DNA from: Acidobacteriota bacterium
Lineage (GTDB): Bacteria > Acidobacteriota > Terriglobia > Bryobacterales > Bryobacteraceae
Assembly (NCBI GenBank): GCA_025354525.1
Contig: JANXMS010000289.1
Coordinates: 1 to 39,589 of the forward strand
Direction of reading: 5' to 3'
DNA: 39,589 nucleotides
Positions within the stretch are counted from its first letter, which is position 1; the number at the start of each line of letters is the position of its first letter. The position numbers were made by a program, and so were the translations under genes. The notes beneath the pieces were generated by a model. That model worked only from the letters and a program-made list of their open reading frames with translations, did not search any database and had not been told where the DNA came from. Shown here one piece after another: positions 1 to 9,636 of this stretch.

Positions 1-186
1 CCAACGTTGGCTCGCGGGGTCGAGGGAGAAGGTCAGAGGGCGGCCGAGCCAGGTGGCGGTGACGGGTCCGCTGGGGAGGGAGAAGAGGATGGGCGAGCCG
101 GGAAAGGGGGCGGCGGGTTCGATGCGGAGAATGTTGGTTAGTTGCGCGGCCAAGGGGAGGGCGGCGAGGAAGGCGCGGCGGAGCAT
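1..186 (-). CDS. N-terminus of a secreted protein, possibly M23-family peptidase-like (partial, runs off window start)
   Basis: Reverse-strand open frame from ATG at 186: MLRRAFLAALPLAAQLTNILRIEPAAPFPGSPILFSLPSGPVTATWLGRPLTFSLDPASQRW. Signal-peptide-like start; the domain resembles the N-terminal region seen before LytM/M23 peptidases. Family call is tentative. Confidence 0.4.
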   Translation of the reverse strand, partial: MLRRAFLAALPLAAQLTNILRIEPAAPFPGSPILFSLPSGPVTATWLGRPLTFSLDPASQRW

Positions 187-199
187 ACTGCTCCTGAGG

Positions 200-2872
200 T
201 TAGCGCAAATAGAGCGGCGTGCTGGCTTCGGTGGTCGCTTGGCCGACGCGGAGTTGGACGGGATAGGCCCCGGAGGGAACGAAGCCGGAGGGCGAGCGGA
301 AGTTGATTTGGACGATGCCCGGGAAGCCGGGGGCGGCACCGATCCAGACGATGGGGGCGGAGGTGCCACCGATCAAAAGTTCAACGGGGAGGGCGGGGGT
401 AGGGAAGGGGGCGTCAAAGGTGATTTGGCCGTCGAGGGGTTCGGGGTTCAGGCGGCCGATGCCGGTGGCATAAAGGACGAGGATTTCACCGCGGGGGGCT
501 GGGTTCGTTTCGCTATTTGTGGTGGCGTCGGGATGGACGGCACCGAGGGAGAAGAGGCCGGGGGCGGCTTCGGTAAGGGCGGAGGTTTGGCTGGCGCGGA
601 GGGTGTTCCGGTAGCGGACTTCGACGGCGGCGCGGCCGCTGGAGCCGGTGCGGTAGGGGACTTGGAAGTTGATCTGGGAGTTCGAAGCGTAGAGAAGGGG
701 GGCGGCTATGCCGTTGACGGTGACTTCGAGTTCACTGAGGCGAGTATCGAGGCGGCTATTGCGGACGACGCCCGTGGCGGGTTGTTCGGGGCCGAGGTTG
801 ACGCCGTAGAGAGTTGCTAACATGCCGGGGGCGAGGAGGGTTTCTTTGTTCGTCGCGACGTGGACTATTTTGAGCTGGGGGGCTTCGATGGAGGGCGGGG
901 CGATGATGGCGGTATCGGCGATTAAGCGGCGAATGCGGTTATTGGCCGAGTCGGCGACGAGGAGGTTGCCGGCGGCGTCGAGGGCGAGGCCGGTGGGGAA
1001 GTTGAGGCGGGCGTCGCTTGCGGGTCCGCCGTCGCCGCCGAAGCCGGGGAGGCCGGAGCCTGCGATGGTCGTGATGGTGCCGTTGGGGTCGATGCGGCGG
1101 ATGCGGTGATTTTGGGTATCGGCGACGAGGATGCCGCCATCGGCCTGGACGGCGAGGCCGCGGGGGCTGGATAGGTTTGCATCGCCGAGGGAGGTGATGG
1201 TGCCGGTGAGGTCGATGCGGCGGATGCGATTGTTGCCGGCGTCGGCGATGTAGAGTTGGCCGGAGCGGTCGAAGGCTAGGGCGGAGGGTTGGTTGAGTTG
1301 GGCGAAGACGGCGATGTTGCCGTCGCCGGCGAAGCCTGGGCCGGTGACGGTTCCGGCGTAGGTGGTTATAAGGCCAGTGGCGGAGACGCGGCGGACGCGA
1401 TGGTTGCGGGAATCGGCGATGAAGTAGTCGTTGGAGTTGGGGTCGGCGGCGACGGCGGAGGGGGTATCGAGCATGGCCGTTGGAGCGGGGCTGCCGTCGC
1501 CGCGGAAGCCGTTGAAATTATTGCCGGCGACGGTGCTGATGACGCCGTTGGGGGCAATACGGCGGATGACGTGGTTGGCGGTATCGGCGATGAGGAGGTT
1601 GCCGGAGCGGTCGACGGTGAGACCGCGGGGGCCGTTGAGCTTGGCTTGGGAGGCGGGTCCACCGTCGCCGGAGAAACCGGGAGTGCCGGTGCCGGCGATG
1701 GTCGAGATTGTGCCGTCGAGGGAGACGCGGCGGATGCGATGGTTCCGCTCGTCGGCGATGAAAAGGGTTCCGTTGGTGTCGTAGGCAATGGCGGCGGGCC
1801 CGTTGAGGCGGGCGGCGTCGGCGGGGCCGGCGTCGCCGGAGAACGAGCCAACGGTGGACCCGGCGATGACGGTGGCTAGGTTGTTGAGGCCGATGCGGTA
1901 GACGACGCTGCCATTGGCGTAGAAGGCGTTGCCGCGGTTGTCGACGGTGACGGCTTTGCCACCGGCGGGGAGGGTGACGATTTCGCCTTGGCTAGAGCGT
2001 TTGAGGGCGGCGTCTTTACGGTCGTCGGCGATGAAGAGATTGCCGAAGGAATCGACGGCCACTCCGGTGGGGGAATAAAGGGGGGTGCGGATGGCGGCGG
2101 CGGGGGCGTAAACGCTGATCATGCCGCGGAGGATGCGGCGTATCCGTTGGGCGCCGGCTTCGGCGACGAGGAGGCCGCCTTGGGGTTCGATCCAGAGGCC
2201 GGCGGGATTGCGGAGGGCGGAGCGGAGGGCGCTGATGTCATTGGCGCCATAGCCTGGTTGGCCGGTGCCGGCGTGGAGGCGGAAGGTTCCGGCGCTCGTG
2301 ATGGCGAAGATGCGGTGGGCGTCGAAGTCGGAGATGTAGACGGTGCCGTCGGTGTCGACCGCGAGATTGCGGGGGGTTTGGAAGCTGACGGAGGTGGCAG
2401 CGGAGCCTTCGCTTTGCTCATTGGCGAGGGCGTTGCCGCCGCCGGCGAAGGTCGAGATGCGGCCTTGGGGGGTGACGCGGCGGATGACTTTGTTGCCTAG
2501 GTCGGCGATGAGGAGGTTGCCTTGGCGGTCGATGGCGAGGCCGTAGGGGGAGGCGAGTTGGGCGTCGGGTGCGGGGCCGTTGTCGCCGGAGTAGCCGCGG
2601 GAGCCGTTGCCGGCGAAGGTGGAGATGATGCCGGCGGGGGAGACACGGCGGACGCGGTGTTCGGCGGCGTCGGCTATATAGAGGTTACCGTCGGCGTCGT
2701 AGGCCAGGCCTTCGGCTTGGGTGATAAGGGCTTGGAGAGCGGGGAGGGTATCGCCTGCGTTGGAGGAGCCGACGAGGCTTTGGATGCGATAGGCCTGTGG
2801 CAGCGGCTGGCTGAGGGCCACGAGGGAGTATGCCATGTGTAGGCACGCGCTATTCCATAATCTGCCCCGCAT
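200..2872 (-). CDS. NHL-repeat beta-propeller secreted protein with Solibacter-type C-terminal domain (TIGR03437-like)
   Basis: Repeated 'G.ISTIAGTGTPGFSGDGGPASQAKLNGPRGLTVDRSGNLLIADTANHVIRRI' units (~56 aa). C-terminal 'LLAPGMLATLYGVNLGP...ITVNGIAAPLLYASNSQINFQVPY...GEILVLYATGIG...' is typical of the Solibacter C-terminal domain. Start trimmed from the ORF-track start to MRGRLWN. Confidence 0.9.
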   Translation of the reverse strand: MRGRLWNSACLHMAYSLVALSQPLPQAYRIQSLVGSSNAGDTLPALQALITQAEGLAYDADGNLYIADAAEHRVRRVSPAGIISTFAGNGSRGYSGDNGPAPDAQLASPYGLAIDRQGNLLIADLGNKVIRRVTPQGRISTFAGGGNALANEQSEGSAATSVSFQTPRNLAVDTDGTVYISDFDAHRIFAITSAGTFRLHAGTGQPGYGANDISALRSALRNPAGLWIEPQGGLLVAEAGAQRIRRILRGMISVYAPAAAIRTPLYSPTGVAVDSFGNLFIADDRKDAALKRSSQGEIVTLPAGGKAVTVDNRGNAFYANGSVVYRIGLNNLATVIAGSTVGSFSGDAGPADAARLNGPAAIAYDTNGTLFIADERNHRIRRVSLDGTISTIAGTGTPGFSGDGGPASQAKLNGPRGLTVDRSGNLLIADTANHVIRRIAPNGVISTVAGNNFNGFRGDGSPAPTAMLDTPSAVAADPNSNDYFIADSRNHRVRRVSATGLITTYAGTVTGPGFAGDGNIAVFAQLNQPSALAFDRSGQLYIADAGNNRIRRIDLTGTITSLGDANLSSPRGLAVQADGGILVADTQNHRIRRIDPNGTITTIAGSGLPGFGGDGGPASDARLNFPTGLALDAAGNLLVADSANNRIRRLIADTAIIAPPSIEAPQLKIVHVATNKETLLAPGMLATLYGVNLGPEQPATGVVRNSRLDTRLSELEVTVNGIAAPLLYASNSQINFQVPYRTGSSGRAAVEVRYRNTLRASQTSALTEAAPGLFSLGAVHPDATTNSETNPAPRGEILVLYATGIGRLNPEPLDGQITFDAPFPTPALPVELLIGGTSAPIVWIGAAPGFPGIVQINFRSPSGFVPSGAYPVQLRVGQATTEASTPLYLR

Positions 2873-2944
2873 ACGGTTGTTTTCCTCATTGGGTAAGTGG
2901 GAACAGAGTGGAAAAGCTCTCACGAGATAGCGATATGACAGTAT

Positions 2945-4897
2945 ATGAAATCTCAAGTGGTGGGCCTGGTGGTTACAGGTGCGTGTCTTGCGGCAGGGGC
3001 GTGGGGACAGAGCACGCTTAGCCTGAAGCATGGTGTGGAGCGGCGTGGGATTTCGTGGGAGAAGCCGAAGTCGCGGCAGCCCTTGCGGGCGCACTACTTG
3101 GTGGAGTTGGCGCAGGCTCCGACGCCGGAGCTGTTGCGGGGGTTGGACGGGCGTGGGCAGCGGGTGGTGAGCTATGTGCCGATGAACGGGTTTATTTTGT
3201 CGGTGGAGGGGGAGGCGCGGTTGGGTGGGTTGGATGTGGTTTCGGTGTCGCCGTTACGGACGAGTGAGAAGTTGAGTGGGGAGATTGGGCGGGGTAGGGC
3301 GGGGAAGCGGGGTTTCGTGGTGGAGTTTCATGGGGATGTGTCGTGGGAGGAGCGGCGGGCGCTGGTGCGGGAGAATGGGTTGGAGTTGCGGGACCATCCG
3401 GATTTGGTAGGGGACCAGATGCTTGTGCGAGGGACGGAGTTGGAGGTGGAGGCGTTGGCCGGGTGGGATGAGGTGGCGTATGTATTTCCGGCGAGCAACG
3501 AGTTGATGACGGGGGCTCCGTTGATCGGGTGTGCGGGGGCGACCGTGGAGACGGGACCGATTGGGGCGCTGGTGCAGACGGTGGGTGAGGGATGGGATGG
3601 TGCGGGGAAGGGTCGAGCGACGTTGCAATATGCGTTTAAGACGTTGAGTGGGAAGCTGAGTTCAAGCGTGCAGCGGGCGGAGGTGGCGCGGGCATTGCAG
3701 GAGTGGTCGCGGGTGATTCAGGTGGATTTTGTGGAGGGGAACGACCCGGATGCGGCGCGGACGATTGGGATTTTGTGGGGTCGGGGGGCGCATGGGGATG
3801 GGTATGCGTTTGATGGGCCCGGGAAGGTGTTGGCGCATACCTTTTTTCCGGCACCCCCGAATAGTGAGCCCTTGGCGGGGGATCTGCATTTCGACGAAGA
3901 CGAGAACTGGCAGGTGGGCAACGATATCGATGTTTATAGCGTGGCTCTGCATGAGCTGGGGCATGCGTTGGGATTGGGTCACAGCGACATGCCGGGGGCG
4001 GTGATGTACGCCTACTATCGGCGGGCGACGCAGTTGACGACGGAAGATATTGAGGCGGCGCGGGGATTGTATGCGGCGCGGGTTGCGGGGGGGGCGACGC
4101 CGACTCCGACTCCGACGCCGACGCCGACTCCGACGCCGACGCCGACTCCGACGCCGACGCCGACTCCGACGCCGACTCCGACTCCGACTCCGACGCCGAC
4201 TCCGACGCCGACTCCGACGCCGACGCCGACTCCGACTCCGACTCCGACTCCGGCGCCGACGCCGACTCCGACGCCGACTCCGACTCCGGCGCCGACGCCG
4301 ACTCCGACGCCGACTCCGATCGGATTCACCGTTGAGCTCATTTCGCCCTCGGCGAACATGCAGACCAACTCGATGGCGATCCCGATGTCCGGATCGGCCA
4401 GCGGTGTGACGGGTGTGCCGACGGTGCGTTGGGTAACCGATAAAGGCATGTGGGGTGATGGCACGGTGACCGTCGTTGGGGGAGGCAATTTCAACTGGAC
4501 GGTTCCGCTGGTACGGCTTGTGCCGGGCGCGAATACCGTGACGATTTTGGTTTCTGATGCGAGCCGTCGAACCATCGGCCGTTCGCTGCAGGTTACTGCG
4601 GCGTTGACGACGACCGACCCAGCGGCCCCGCCTCGTTTGACGCTGAGTTCTCCGGCGTCGTATAGCTTTCTGTGGTCGGGCGAGACGGTTTCGCTGCGCG
4701 GTTCTGCCGCTTCCACGGTCGGGATCAGCGCGGTCAGCTGGCGGGTCTCGAATGGTACGGGGGGAACCGCGGCGGGAACGACCTCTTGGCAGATGAACAA
4801 CGTCCGCCTGCTGAATGGGTTTAACATCATCACGCTGGTTGCGAGGGATGGCCAAGGTCGGGAGACCGAGCAGTCGGTGACCGTGTTTCGCTACTGA
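2945..4897 (+). CDS. Matrixin-like (M10-type) zinc metalloprotease with Thr-Pro repeat linker and C-terminal Ig-like domains
   Basis: HEXXHXXGXXH motif '[20 protein letters not shown]' with downstream Met-turn. N-terminal signal and propeptide-like segment. TPTPTP linker, then beta-sandwich-like repeats. Confidence 0.88.
   Translation: MKSQVVGLVVTGACLAAGAWGQSTLSLKHGVERRGISWEKPKSRQPLRAHYLVELAQAPTPELLRGLDGRGQRVVSYVPMNGFILSVEGEARLGGLDVVSVSPLRTSEKLSGEIGRGRAGKRGFVVEFHGDVSWEERRALVRENGLELRDHPDLVGDQMLVRGTELEVEALAGWDEVAYVFPASNELMTGAPLIGCAGATVETGPIGALVQTVGEGWDGAGKGRATLQYAFKTLSGKLSSSVQRAEVARALQEWSRVIQVDFVEGNDPDAARTIGILWGRGAHGDGYAFDGPGKVLAHTFFPAPPNSEPLAGDLHFDEDENWQVGNDIDVYSVALHELGHALGLGHSDMPGAVMYAYYRRATQLTTEDIEAARGLYAARVAGGATPTPTPTPTPTPTPTPTPTPTPTPTPTPTPTPTPTPTPTPTPTPTPTPTPTPAPTPTPTPTPTPAPTPTPTPTPIGFTVELISPSANMQTNSMAIPMSGSASGVTGVPTVRWVTDKGMWGDGTVTVVGGGNFNWTVPLVRLVPGANTVTILVSDASRRTIGRSLQVTAALTTTDPAAPPRLTLSSPASYSFLWSGETVSLRGSAASTVGISAVSWRVSNGTGGTAAGTTSWQMNNVRLLNGFNIITLVARDGQGRETEQSVTVFRY
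4097..4318 (+). repeat. Hexanucleotide tandem repeat (ACGCCG/ACTCCG), about 37 units, encoding (Thr-Pro)n
   Basis: Directly visible run of acgccg/actccg units, with two ccggcg (Ala) variants, in frame within the metalloprotease CDS. Confidence 0.97.
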
Positions 4898-4934
4898 GGC
4901 CAAGGGGCTCGCGAATCGGCTAAAATAAAAAGAC

Positions 4935-5465
4935 TTGCCCGAAAGCCCCTCCACCGACAATGTTGTCGCGATCTATCCCGGTTCGTTTGACCCCTTGACC
5001 AATGGGCACCTGGATTTGATTGCCCGGTCCAGCCGTTTGGTTGGCCGATTGATCGTTTCTGTCCTCAATAACGAGGCCAAGCAGCCCTTGTTCAGCGTTC
5101 CTGAACGAATGACGATGTTGCGCGAAGCGACGGGTGATCTGCCCAACATTGAGATCGACAGTTTCGACGGGTTGCTGGTCGACTACGCCTCGGCTCGTGG
5201 TGCGACCCTCATCGTCCGCGGTATTCGAGCGGTTTCCGACTACGAGTACGAGTTACAAATGGCGCTGATGAATCGGCGGTTGCGGCCAGAGATCGAAACG
5301 ATGTTTCTAATGTCGGGCGAGGCCTATTCGTTTATCAGTTCGCGCCTAGTTAAAGAAGTTGTCCGGTTGGGTGGAGACGTTCGGGGCTTAGTTCCCGCTC
5401 TCGTCGAGAGCCGATTGGCCGAGCGCTTCCGTCCGGCGCAAGTTTTGAATCCAGTTTGCAGGTGA
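4935..5465 (+). CDS. coaD: Pantetheine-phosphate adenylyltransferase (TTG start)
   Basis: 'VAIYPGSFDPLTNGHLDLIARSSRLVG...RGIRAVSDYEYELQMALMNRRLRPEIETMFLMSGEAYSFISSRLVKEVVRLGGDV' is the classic CoaD signature. Confidence 0.96.
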   Translation: MPESPSTDNVVAIYPGSFDPLTNGHLDLIARSSRLVGRLIVSVLNNEAKQPLFSVPERMTMLREATGDLPNIEIDSFDGLLVDYASARGATLIVRGIRAVSDYEYELQMALMNRRLRPEIETMFLMSGEAYSFISSRLVKEVVRLGGDVRGLVPALVESRLAERFRPAQVLNPVCR

Positions 5466-5478
5466 GTTAAATAATCCC

Positions 5479-6681
5479 ATGAGTTCTCTAGTGCACCAAG
5501 ACAATCTCGCCGTGTCCGAGCGGATGGCCACGATATCAGTTTCGTCCACGATGAAGGTGGCCGCCGATGCGGACAAGATGCGCCGTGAAGGGGTCGATGT
5601 GGTCGATTTCGGAGCCGGCGAGCCGGACTTTCCGACTCCCGACAACATCAAGAATGCGGCGATTAAAGCTTTAGCCGATAACTTCACCAAGTACACCCCG
5701 GCTGGCGGCACTCAGGAGTTGAAGCAAGCCGTTTGCGACCGCCATAAGGCGGATTATGGTACGGCCTATACTCCGGCTGAATGTGTGATCACGGTGGGCG
5801 GGAAGCACGCGATTTTTGGAATTATGCAGGCGGTGATCAATGCTGGCGATGAAGTGATCATCCCAGTGCCGTACTGGGTTACGTACAAGGACGTCGTCAA
5901 CTATGCCGGCGGCAAGTGCGTCTTCGTTGAGACGGACGAAGCCCATGGCTTCGACCTGACCGCGGAGATGATTGAGCGGGCGATAACGCCGAAGACCAAA
6001 CTGGTAATCATCAATTCTCCGAGCAACCCGAGCGGGGCCGTATTGCCGCGAGCGGAGTTTGAGCGGATCTTCGCGGTGACCTCGGCACGCGGCATTTGGC
6101 TGATGACCGACGAGTGCTACTGCCGGTTCCTCTACGACAGCAAACCGTTTTCGATTGCGTCGGTGCCGGGTGCGAAGGATACGGTGATCGTCGCCGGGTC
6201 ACTTTCGAAAACCTATGCGATGACGGGTTGGCGGATTGGATTCGCACTGGGTCCGAAGCCGGTGATCGACGCGATCATGAAGCTGCAGAGTCATTCGACA
6301 TCGAACCCGACTTCGATCTGTCAGAAGGCGGCGGTCGAGGCGTTGCGGGGTCCGCAGGAGTCGATCGACGTGATGCTGGCGGCTTACAAGGAGCGGCGGC
6401 GGTTCGTCATTGATCGGTTGCGGCAGATTCCTGGGGTCTCGCTGGATGAGCCGCAGGGGGCTTTTTACGCTTACCCGGACATTAGCGTGGCCTTCGGCAA
6501 GAAGGGGATTAACTCGTCGATGGATTTTTGCGAGCGGCTTTTGAGCGAGGCGTTCGTGGCTGTGGTGCCGGGCGAAGCGTTTGGGACGACCAAGCATATT
6601 CGGATCTCCTATGCGACGTCGATGCACGAGATTGAGCGCGGATTGGACCGGATTCACAACTTCATCGTTGCGCTGGGATGA
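5479..6681 (+). CDS. Pyridoxal-phosphate-dependent aspartate aminotransferase (class I/II)
   Basis: 'SSTMKVAADADKMRREGVDVVDFGAGEPDFPTP', 'NSPSNPSGAV', 'SLSKTYAMTGWRIGF' PLP-lysine motif. Confidence 0.95.
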   Translation: MSSLVHQDNLAVSERMATISVSSTMKVAADADKMRREGVDVVDFGAGEPDFPTPDNIKNAAIKALADNFTKYTPAGGTQELKQAVCDRHKADYGTAYTPAECVITVGGKHAIFGIMQAVINAGDEVIIPVPYWVTYKDVVNYAGGKCVFVETDEAHGFDLTAEMIERAITPKTKLVIINSPSNPSGAVLPRAEFERIFAVTSARGIWLMTDECYCRFLYDSKPFSIASVPGAKDTVIVAGSLSKTYAMTGWRIGFALGPKPVIDAIMKLQSHSTSNPTSICQKAAVEALRGPQESIDVMLAAYKERRRFVIDRLRQIPGVSLDEPQGAFYAYPDISVAFGKKGINSSMDFCERLLSEAFVAVVPGEAFGTTKHIRISYATSMHEIERGLDRIHNFIVALG

Positions 6682-7580
6682 AGCCGATCGCGTTGCAGCC
6701 GAAGTTTGTGGAGCGAGTGTGGGGAGCCACCTCGCTTGCCCCGTTGTTTCCAGATCAAGAGCGGCGGATCGGTGAAGTTTGGCTTTCGTCGAACGACATT
6801 GTCACCTCGTGCGAGGGGCTGACGTTGGGGGAGTTGACGCTGCGGAAGGAGGTGCTGGGGTCGGCGGTGCCGCCGGCGCCGGGCGGACGCTTTCCGATTC
6901 TCGTTAAGTTTCTGTTCACGACGGAAAAGCTATCGGTGCAGGTTCATCCCGACGATGCGCATGGGTTGGCGAACGAAGGCCAGTCGGGCAAAACGGAGAT
7001 GTGGTACGTGCTGGGCGCTGAGCCGGGCGCGACGATTGCGCAGGGATTTGCGCGGGATGTTACCGAGGGAGAACTGCGGGCAGCGCTGGCCGATGGGTCG
7101 GTCGAGTTGTTGCTGGAGTGGTGGCCGGGGGCGGTGGGACAGGCTTATTTCACCCCGGCCAAGACGGTTCACGCGATCGGCGGTGGCTTGGCCATCTGCG
7201 AGATCCAGCAGAACTCCGACGTCACGTATCGGTTGTGGGACTATGGGCGGTCGCGAGAACTGCATGTCGAGCCTTCAATCGCGGTGCTGGATTGGGGCCG
7301 TTCCGAAGGGCCGACTACGTTTTCCGAGCCGAACGCGGTGCTGGCCAGTTGCGAGTATTTTGCGACCGAGCGGCACGTGTTGACGGGTCCGATGGTTTGG
7401 AACTCCGACCCGGAACGGTTCCATTTGCTGGTGATTTGCCGGGGCGAGGGGTTGCTGACCTTTACCGACGAGGTGTGGGAGTTAGGGCCTGGGCAAGTTT
7501 GGCTGATTCCGGCCGAGCTGGGTGGGTACTTTGTCGATAGTAATTCGACGCTAGAACTGCTGCGTGTTTATGTGCCTTAG
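6678..7580 (+). CDS. manA: Class I mannose-6-phosphate isomerase (ManA-like), overlaps aminotransferase by ATGA
   Basis: 'LQPKFVERVWGATSLAPLFP', 'FPILVKFLFTTEKLSVQVHPDD', 'GKTEMWYVLGAEPGA', 'KTVHAIGGGLAICEIQQNSDVTYRLWDYGR'. Confidence 0.9.
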   Translation: MKPIALQPKFVERVWGATSLAPLFPDQERRIGEVWLSSNDIVTSCEGLTLGELTLRKEVLGSAVPPAPGGRFPILVKFLFTTEKLSVQVHPDDAHGLANEGQSGKTEMWYVLGAEPGATIAQGFARDVTEGELRAALADGSVELLLEWWPGAVGQAYFTPAKTVHAIGGGLAICEIQQNSDVTYRLWDYGRSRELHVEPSIAVLDWGRSEGPTTFSEPNAVLASCEYFATERHVLTGPMVWNSDPERFHLLVICRGEGLLTFTDEVWELGPGQVWLIPAELGGYFVDSNSTLELLRVYVP

Positions 7581-7618
7581 CGGTAGAATGATGGTTGCTC
7601 CGGCTTTGGCGCAGTAGT

Positions 7619-8923
7619 ATGCGCGAGTTGCTTTTTTTGATCGTAGGATCGCTCGCCGTTTTCGGTGTGGCGTGTAATCGAGGGCCCGCGAAAGCGCCGG
7701 TGATCGGCGAGGCTTTTGCAGGTCCGATCACGTTGAACATTCGGCAGGAGATCTCGCAGAAATCGCCGACGGTGGCGACGGTGAAGCACGCTGATCGGCT
7801 GGCGATTTTGCAGGTACGGCGGCGGTTTACACGGGTTCGCGTCGCGAACGGGGTGGAAGGCTGGTGCGATGGCGAAAAGCTGTTGACGCCCGAGCAGATG
7901 GACAAGCTGCGGACGACCAACGAGATCGCCGCGAAACTGCCGACGCAGGGCGAGGCGATGGTCTATGACGTTTTAAATCTGCACACCGAGCCGAATCGGC
8001 AGGCCCCGAGTTTCCACCAGTTGAAAGAGAACGAGAAGGTGGTGATCATTGGCCATCGGCTCGCCCCGCGGGTTCGTTTTCAAGCGGAGGTGACCAAAGG
8101 GGTGATGCCCGCCGCGGCCACCCCCAAAAAACGCAGTCGCAAGGATAGGCAGAAAGACAAGGCCAAGGACGATGGGATCGAGCGCCCGCCGATGCCGCCG
8201 CCGCCGAAGCCGCCGTCGGATTGGCTCGACATATCCCGCCGCATGGCGCCGGAAGTGGACGAGTCGGCCCCGCCGCGCCGGGTGGCGGTACTGAGGGAAT
8301 CCTCGAAGGTGGCCGCCGAGGTGGACACGGTGAAGATGGAGGATTGGAGCTTGGTTCGGAGTGTTGAAGGCCGAGCGGGGTGGGCCCTGACGCGGGCGTT
8401 GACGATGACCATTCCCGATGACGTGGCCCAATACGCAGAGGGGCATCGGATTACGTCGTGGTTTCCGCTCGGCGAAGTGAAGAACGAAGAAGGAGTGACC
8501 AAGAAACACTACTTGTGGACGACCATTCCTCGCGGTGGGCATGACTACGAGTTCGATGGCCTGCGTGTGTTCATTTTTAACGCACGGCGGAAGCGCTACG
8601 AAACCGCGTTTCGGCTCCGCGAAGTGAAGGGTTATTACCCCAGCGCAGTGCATCCGGTGGAGGTGACGTCGGCCAGGAAGACGTCGACCGTCACGGGCTT
8701 CTCGATCGTGCTTGAGAAAGACGATGGCACTTTGGAGCGACGAACTTATGCCTTTGAAGGCTACCGGGTTCGGTTACTCTCAACCGCCCCATGGGAGCGG
8801 CTGGCCGATCCGTTCGATGTGAAGGCGATTCTGATTACGAAGCCGTTCGACCCCAACGCGGATCGGGAAAAAACGTTTTGGGAGCGAACGAAAGAAAAAA
8901 TCCCGTTTCTCGGTTCCCGCTAG
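7619..8923 (+). CDS. Lipoprotein with tandem bacterial SH3 (SH3b) domains
   Basis: Lipobox-like 'LAVFGVAC'. SH3b-like segments 'ITLNIRQEISQKSPTVATVKHADRLAILQV...GVEGWCDG', 'VLNLHTEPNRQAPSFHQLKENEKVVIIGH', 'VAVLRESSKVAAEVDTVKMEDWSLVRSVEGRAGWAL'. Confidence 0.72.
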   Translation: MRELLFLIVGSLAVFGVACNRGPAKAPVIGEAFAGPITLNIRQEISQKSPTVATVKHADRLAILQVRRRFTRVRVANGVEGWCDGEKLLTPEQMDKLRTTNEIAAKLPTQGEAMVYDVLNLHTEPNRQAPSFHQLKENEKVVIIGHRLAPRVRFQAEVTKGVMPAAATPKKRSRKDRQKDKAKDDGIERPPMPPPPKPPSDWLDISRRMAPEVDESAPPRRVAVLRESSKVAAEVDTVKMEDWSLVRSVEGRAGWALTRALTMTIPDDVAQYAEGHRITSWFPLGEVKNEEGVTKKHYLWTTIPRGGHDYEFDGLRVFIFNARRKRYETAFRLREVKGYYPSAVHPVEVTSARKTSTVTGFSIVLEKDDGTLERRTYAFEGYRVRLLSTAPWERLADPFDVKAILITKPFDPNADREKTFWERTKEKIPFLGSR

Positions 8924-9636
8924 CGAGCGAGGGCTTCGGCAATCGCTTTTTCGGCGAGAGGTGCCATGCGGGCGTACCCGGCAGCGTTCGGAATGAGACC
9001 GTCGACGGTGTATTCTTTCTTCATGACACGACCGTCTCCCAACGCCGAGTAATAGTCGAGATAAACCGCTCCGACTTTCTTAGCATAATCTTTAATCCAG
9101 CCGTTCAGGCTGATGATTTTGCCGGCAGGCCGACGGTCGGTCTTCTTCGTGAAGCAGTCGCAGACCGGGGTGACCGAGGCCAGCACGACGCGAATGCCGT
9201 TGTGCTGAGCTAGCTCCACCATGGACATGAAATGCTCCGCCATGGTTCCTTCGGTGGAAGGGCCCATGACGCTGGCGAGATCATTGGTTCCGGCCTGGAT
9301 GATGACCACGACGGGCTTGAGCGAAATTACATCCTGACGAAAGCGAACGAGCATCTGAGCCGTGGTTTGCCGAATAATGCCACGGTTCAAATATGGCTTG
9401 CCGGAGAAGAACTCCGGGCCCCAGTTTTCGGTGATGTCGTCGCCGAGAAAAACGACTCGCCCGGGCTGCGGTCGGAGCTCTGAGTTTTCACTGCCATAGC
9501 GGGTTAGGCTGCCCCAGTCGATCAGAATGCGCCGATAGGCTTCGAGGGCCTGATCGATCTGTTCGGGAGTAAGCGGCTGGGCGTTTACAGAAGCGCCGCC
9601 CAGCGCCAGGAGCAGCAGACCCGCAACCAGTCTCAT
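8920..9636 (-). CDS. SGNH/GDSL-type hydrolase (secreted)
   Basis: '[13 protein letters not shown]', '[14 protein letters not shown]', '[21 protein letters not shown]'. Signal peptide '[20 protein letters not shown]'. ATGA overlap with upstream PQQ gene. Confidence 0.87.
   Translation of the reverse strand: MRLVAGLLLLALGGASVNAQPLTPEQIDQALEAYRRILIDWGSLTRYGSENSELRPQPGRVVFLGDDITENWGPEFFSGKPYLNRGIIRQTTAQMLVRFRQDVISLKPVVVIIQAGTNDLASVMGPSTEGTMAEHFMSMVELAQHNGIRVVLASVTPVCDCFTKKTDRRPAGKIISLNGWIKDYAKKVGAVYLDYYSALGDGRVMKKEYTVDGLIPNAAGYARMAPLAEKAIAEALAR

Noticed and set aside
53-820. Gly/Ala/Asp-rich plus ORFs (also 1289-1879, 1988-2500) opposite the NHL gene
   Set aside because: Compositionally biased shadow ORFs of a repetitive high-GC gene. 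The minus strand shows NHL repeats and a TIGR03437-like domain.
4097-4318. CRISPR-like repeat array
   Set aside because: Units are 6-bp contiguous coding repeats without spacers.
4015-4833. Reverse ORF with a (VG)n run
   Set aside because: Antisense reading of the same hexanucleotide repeat; no credible domain.
3662-4960. 432-aa Arg-rich reverse ORF opposite the metalloprotease
   Set aside because: Shadow ORF produced by the TP-encoding repeat and G-rich coding strand. The antisense protein is low-complexity RRRSR; the sense strand has clear domain homology.
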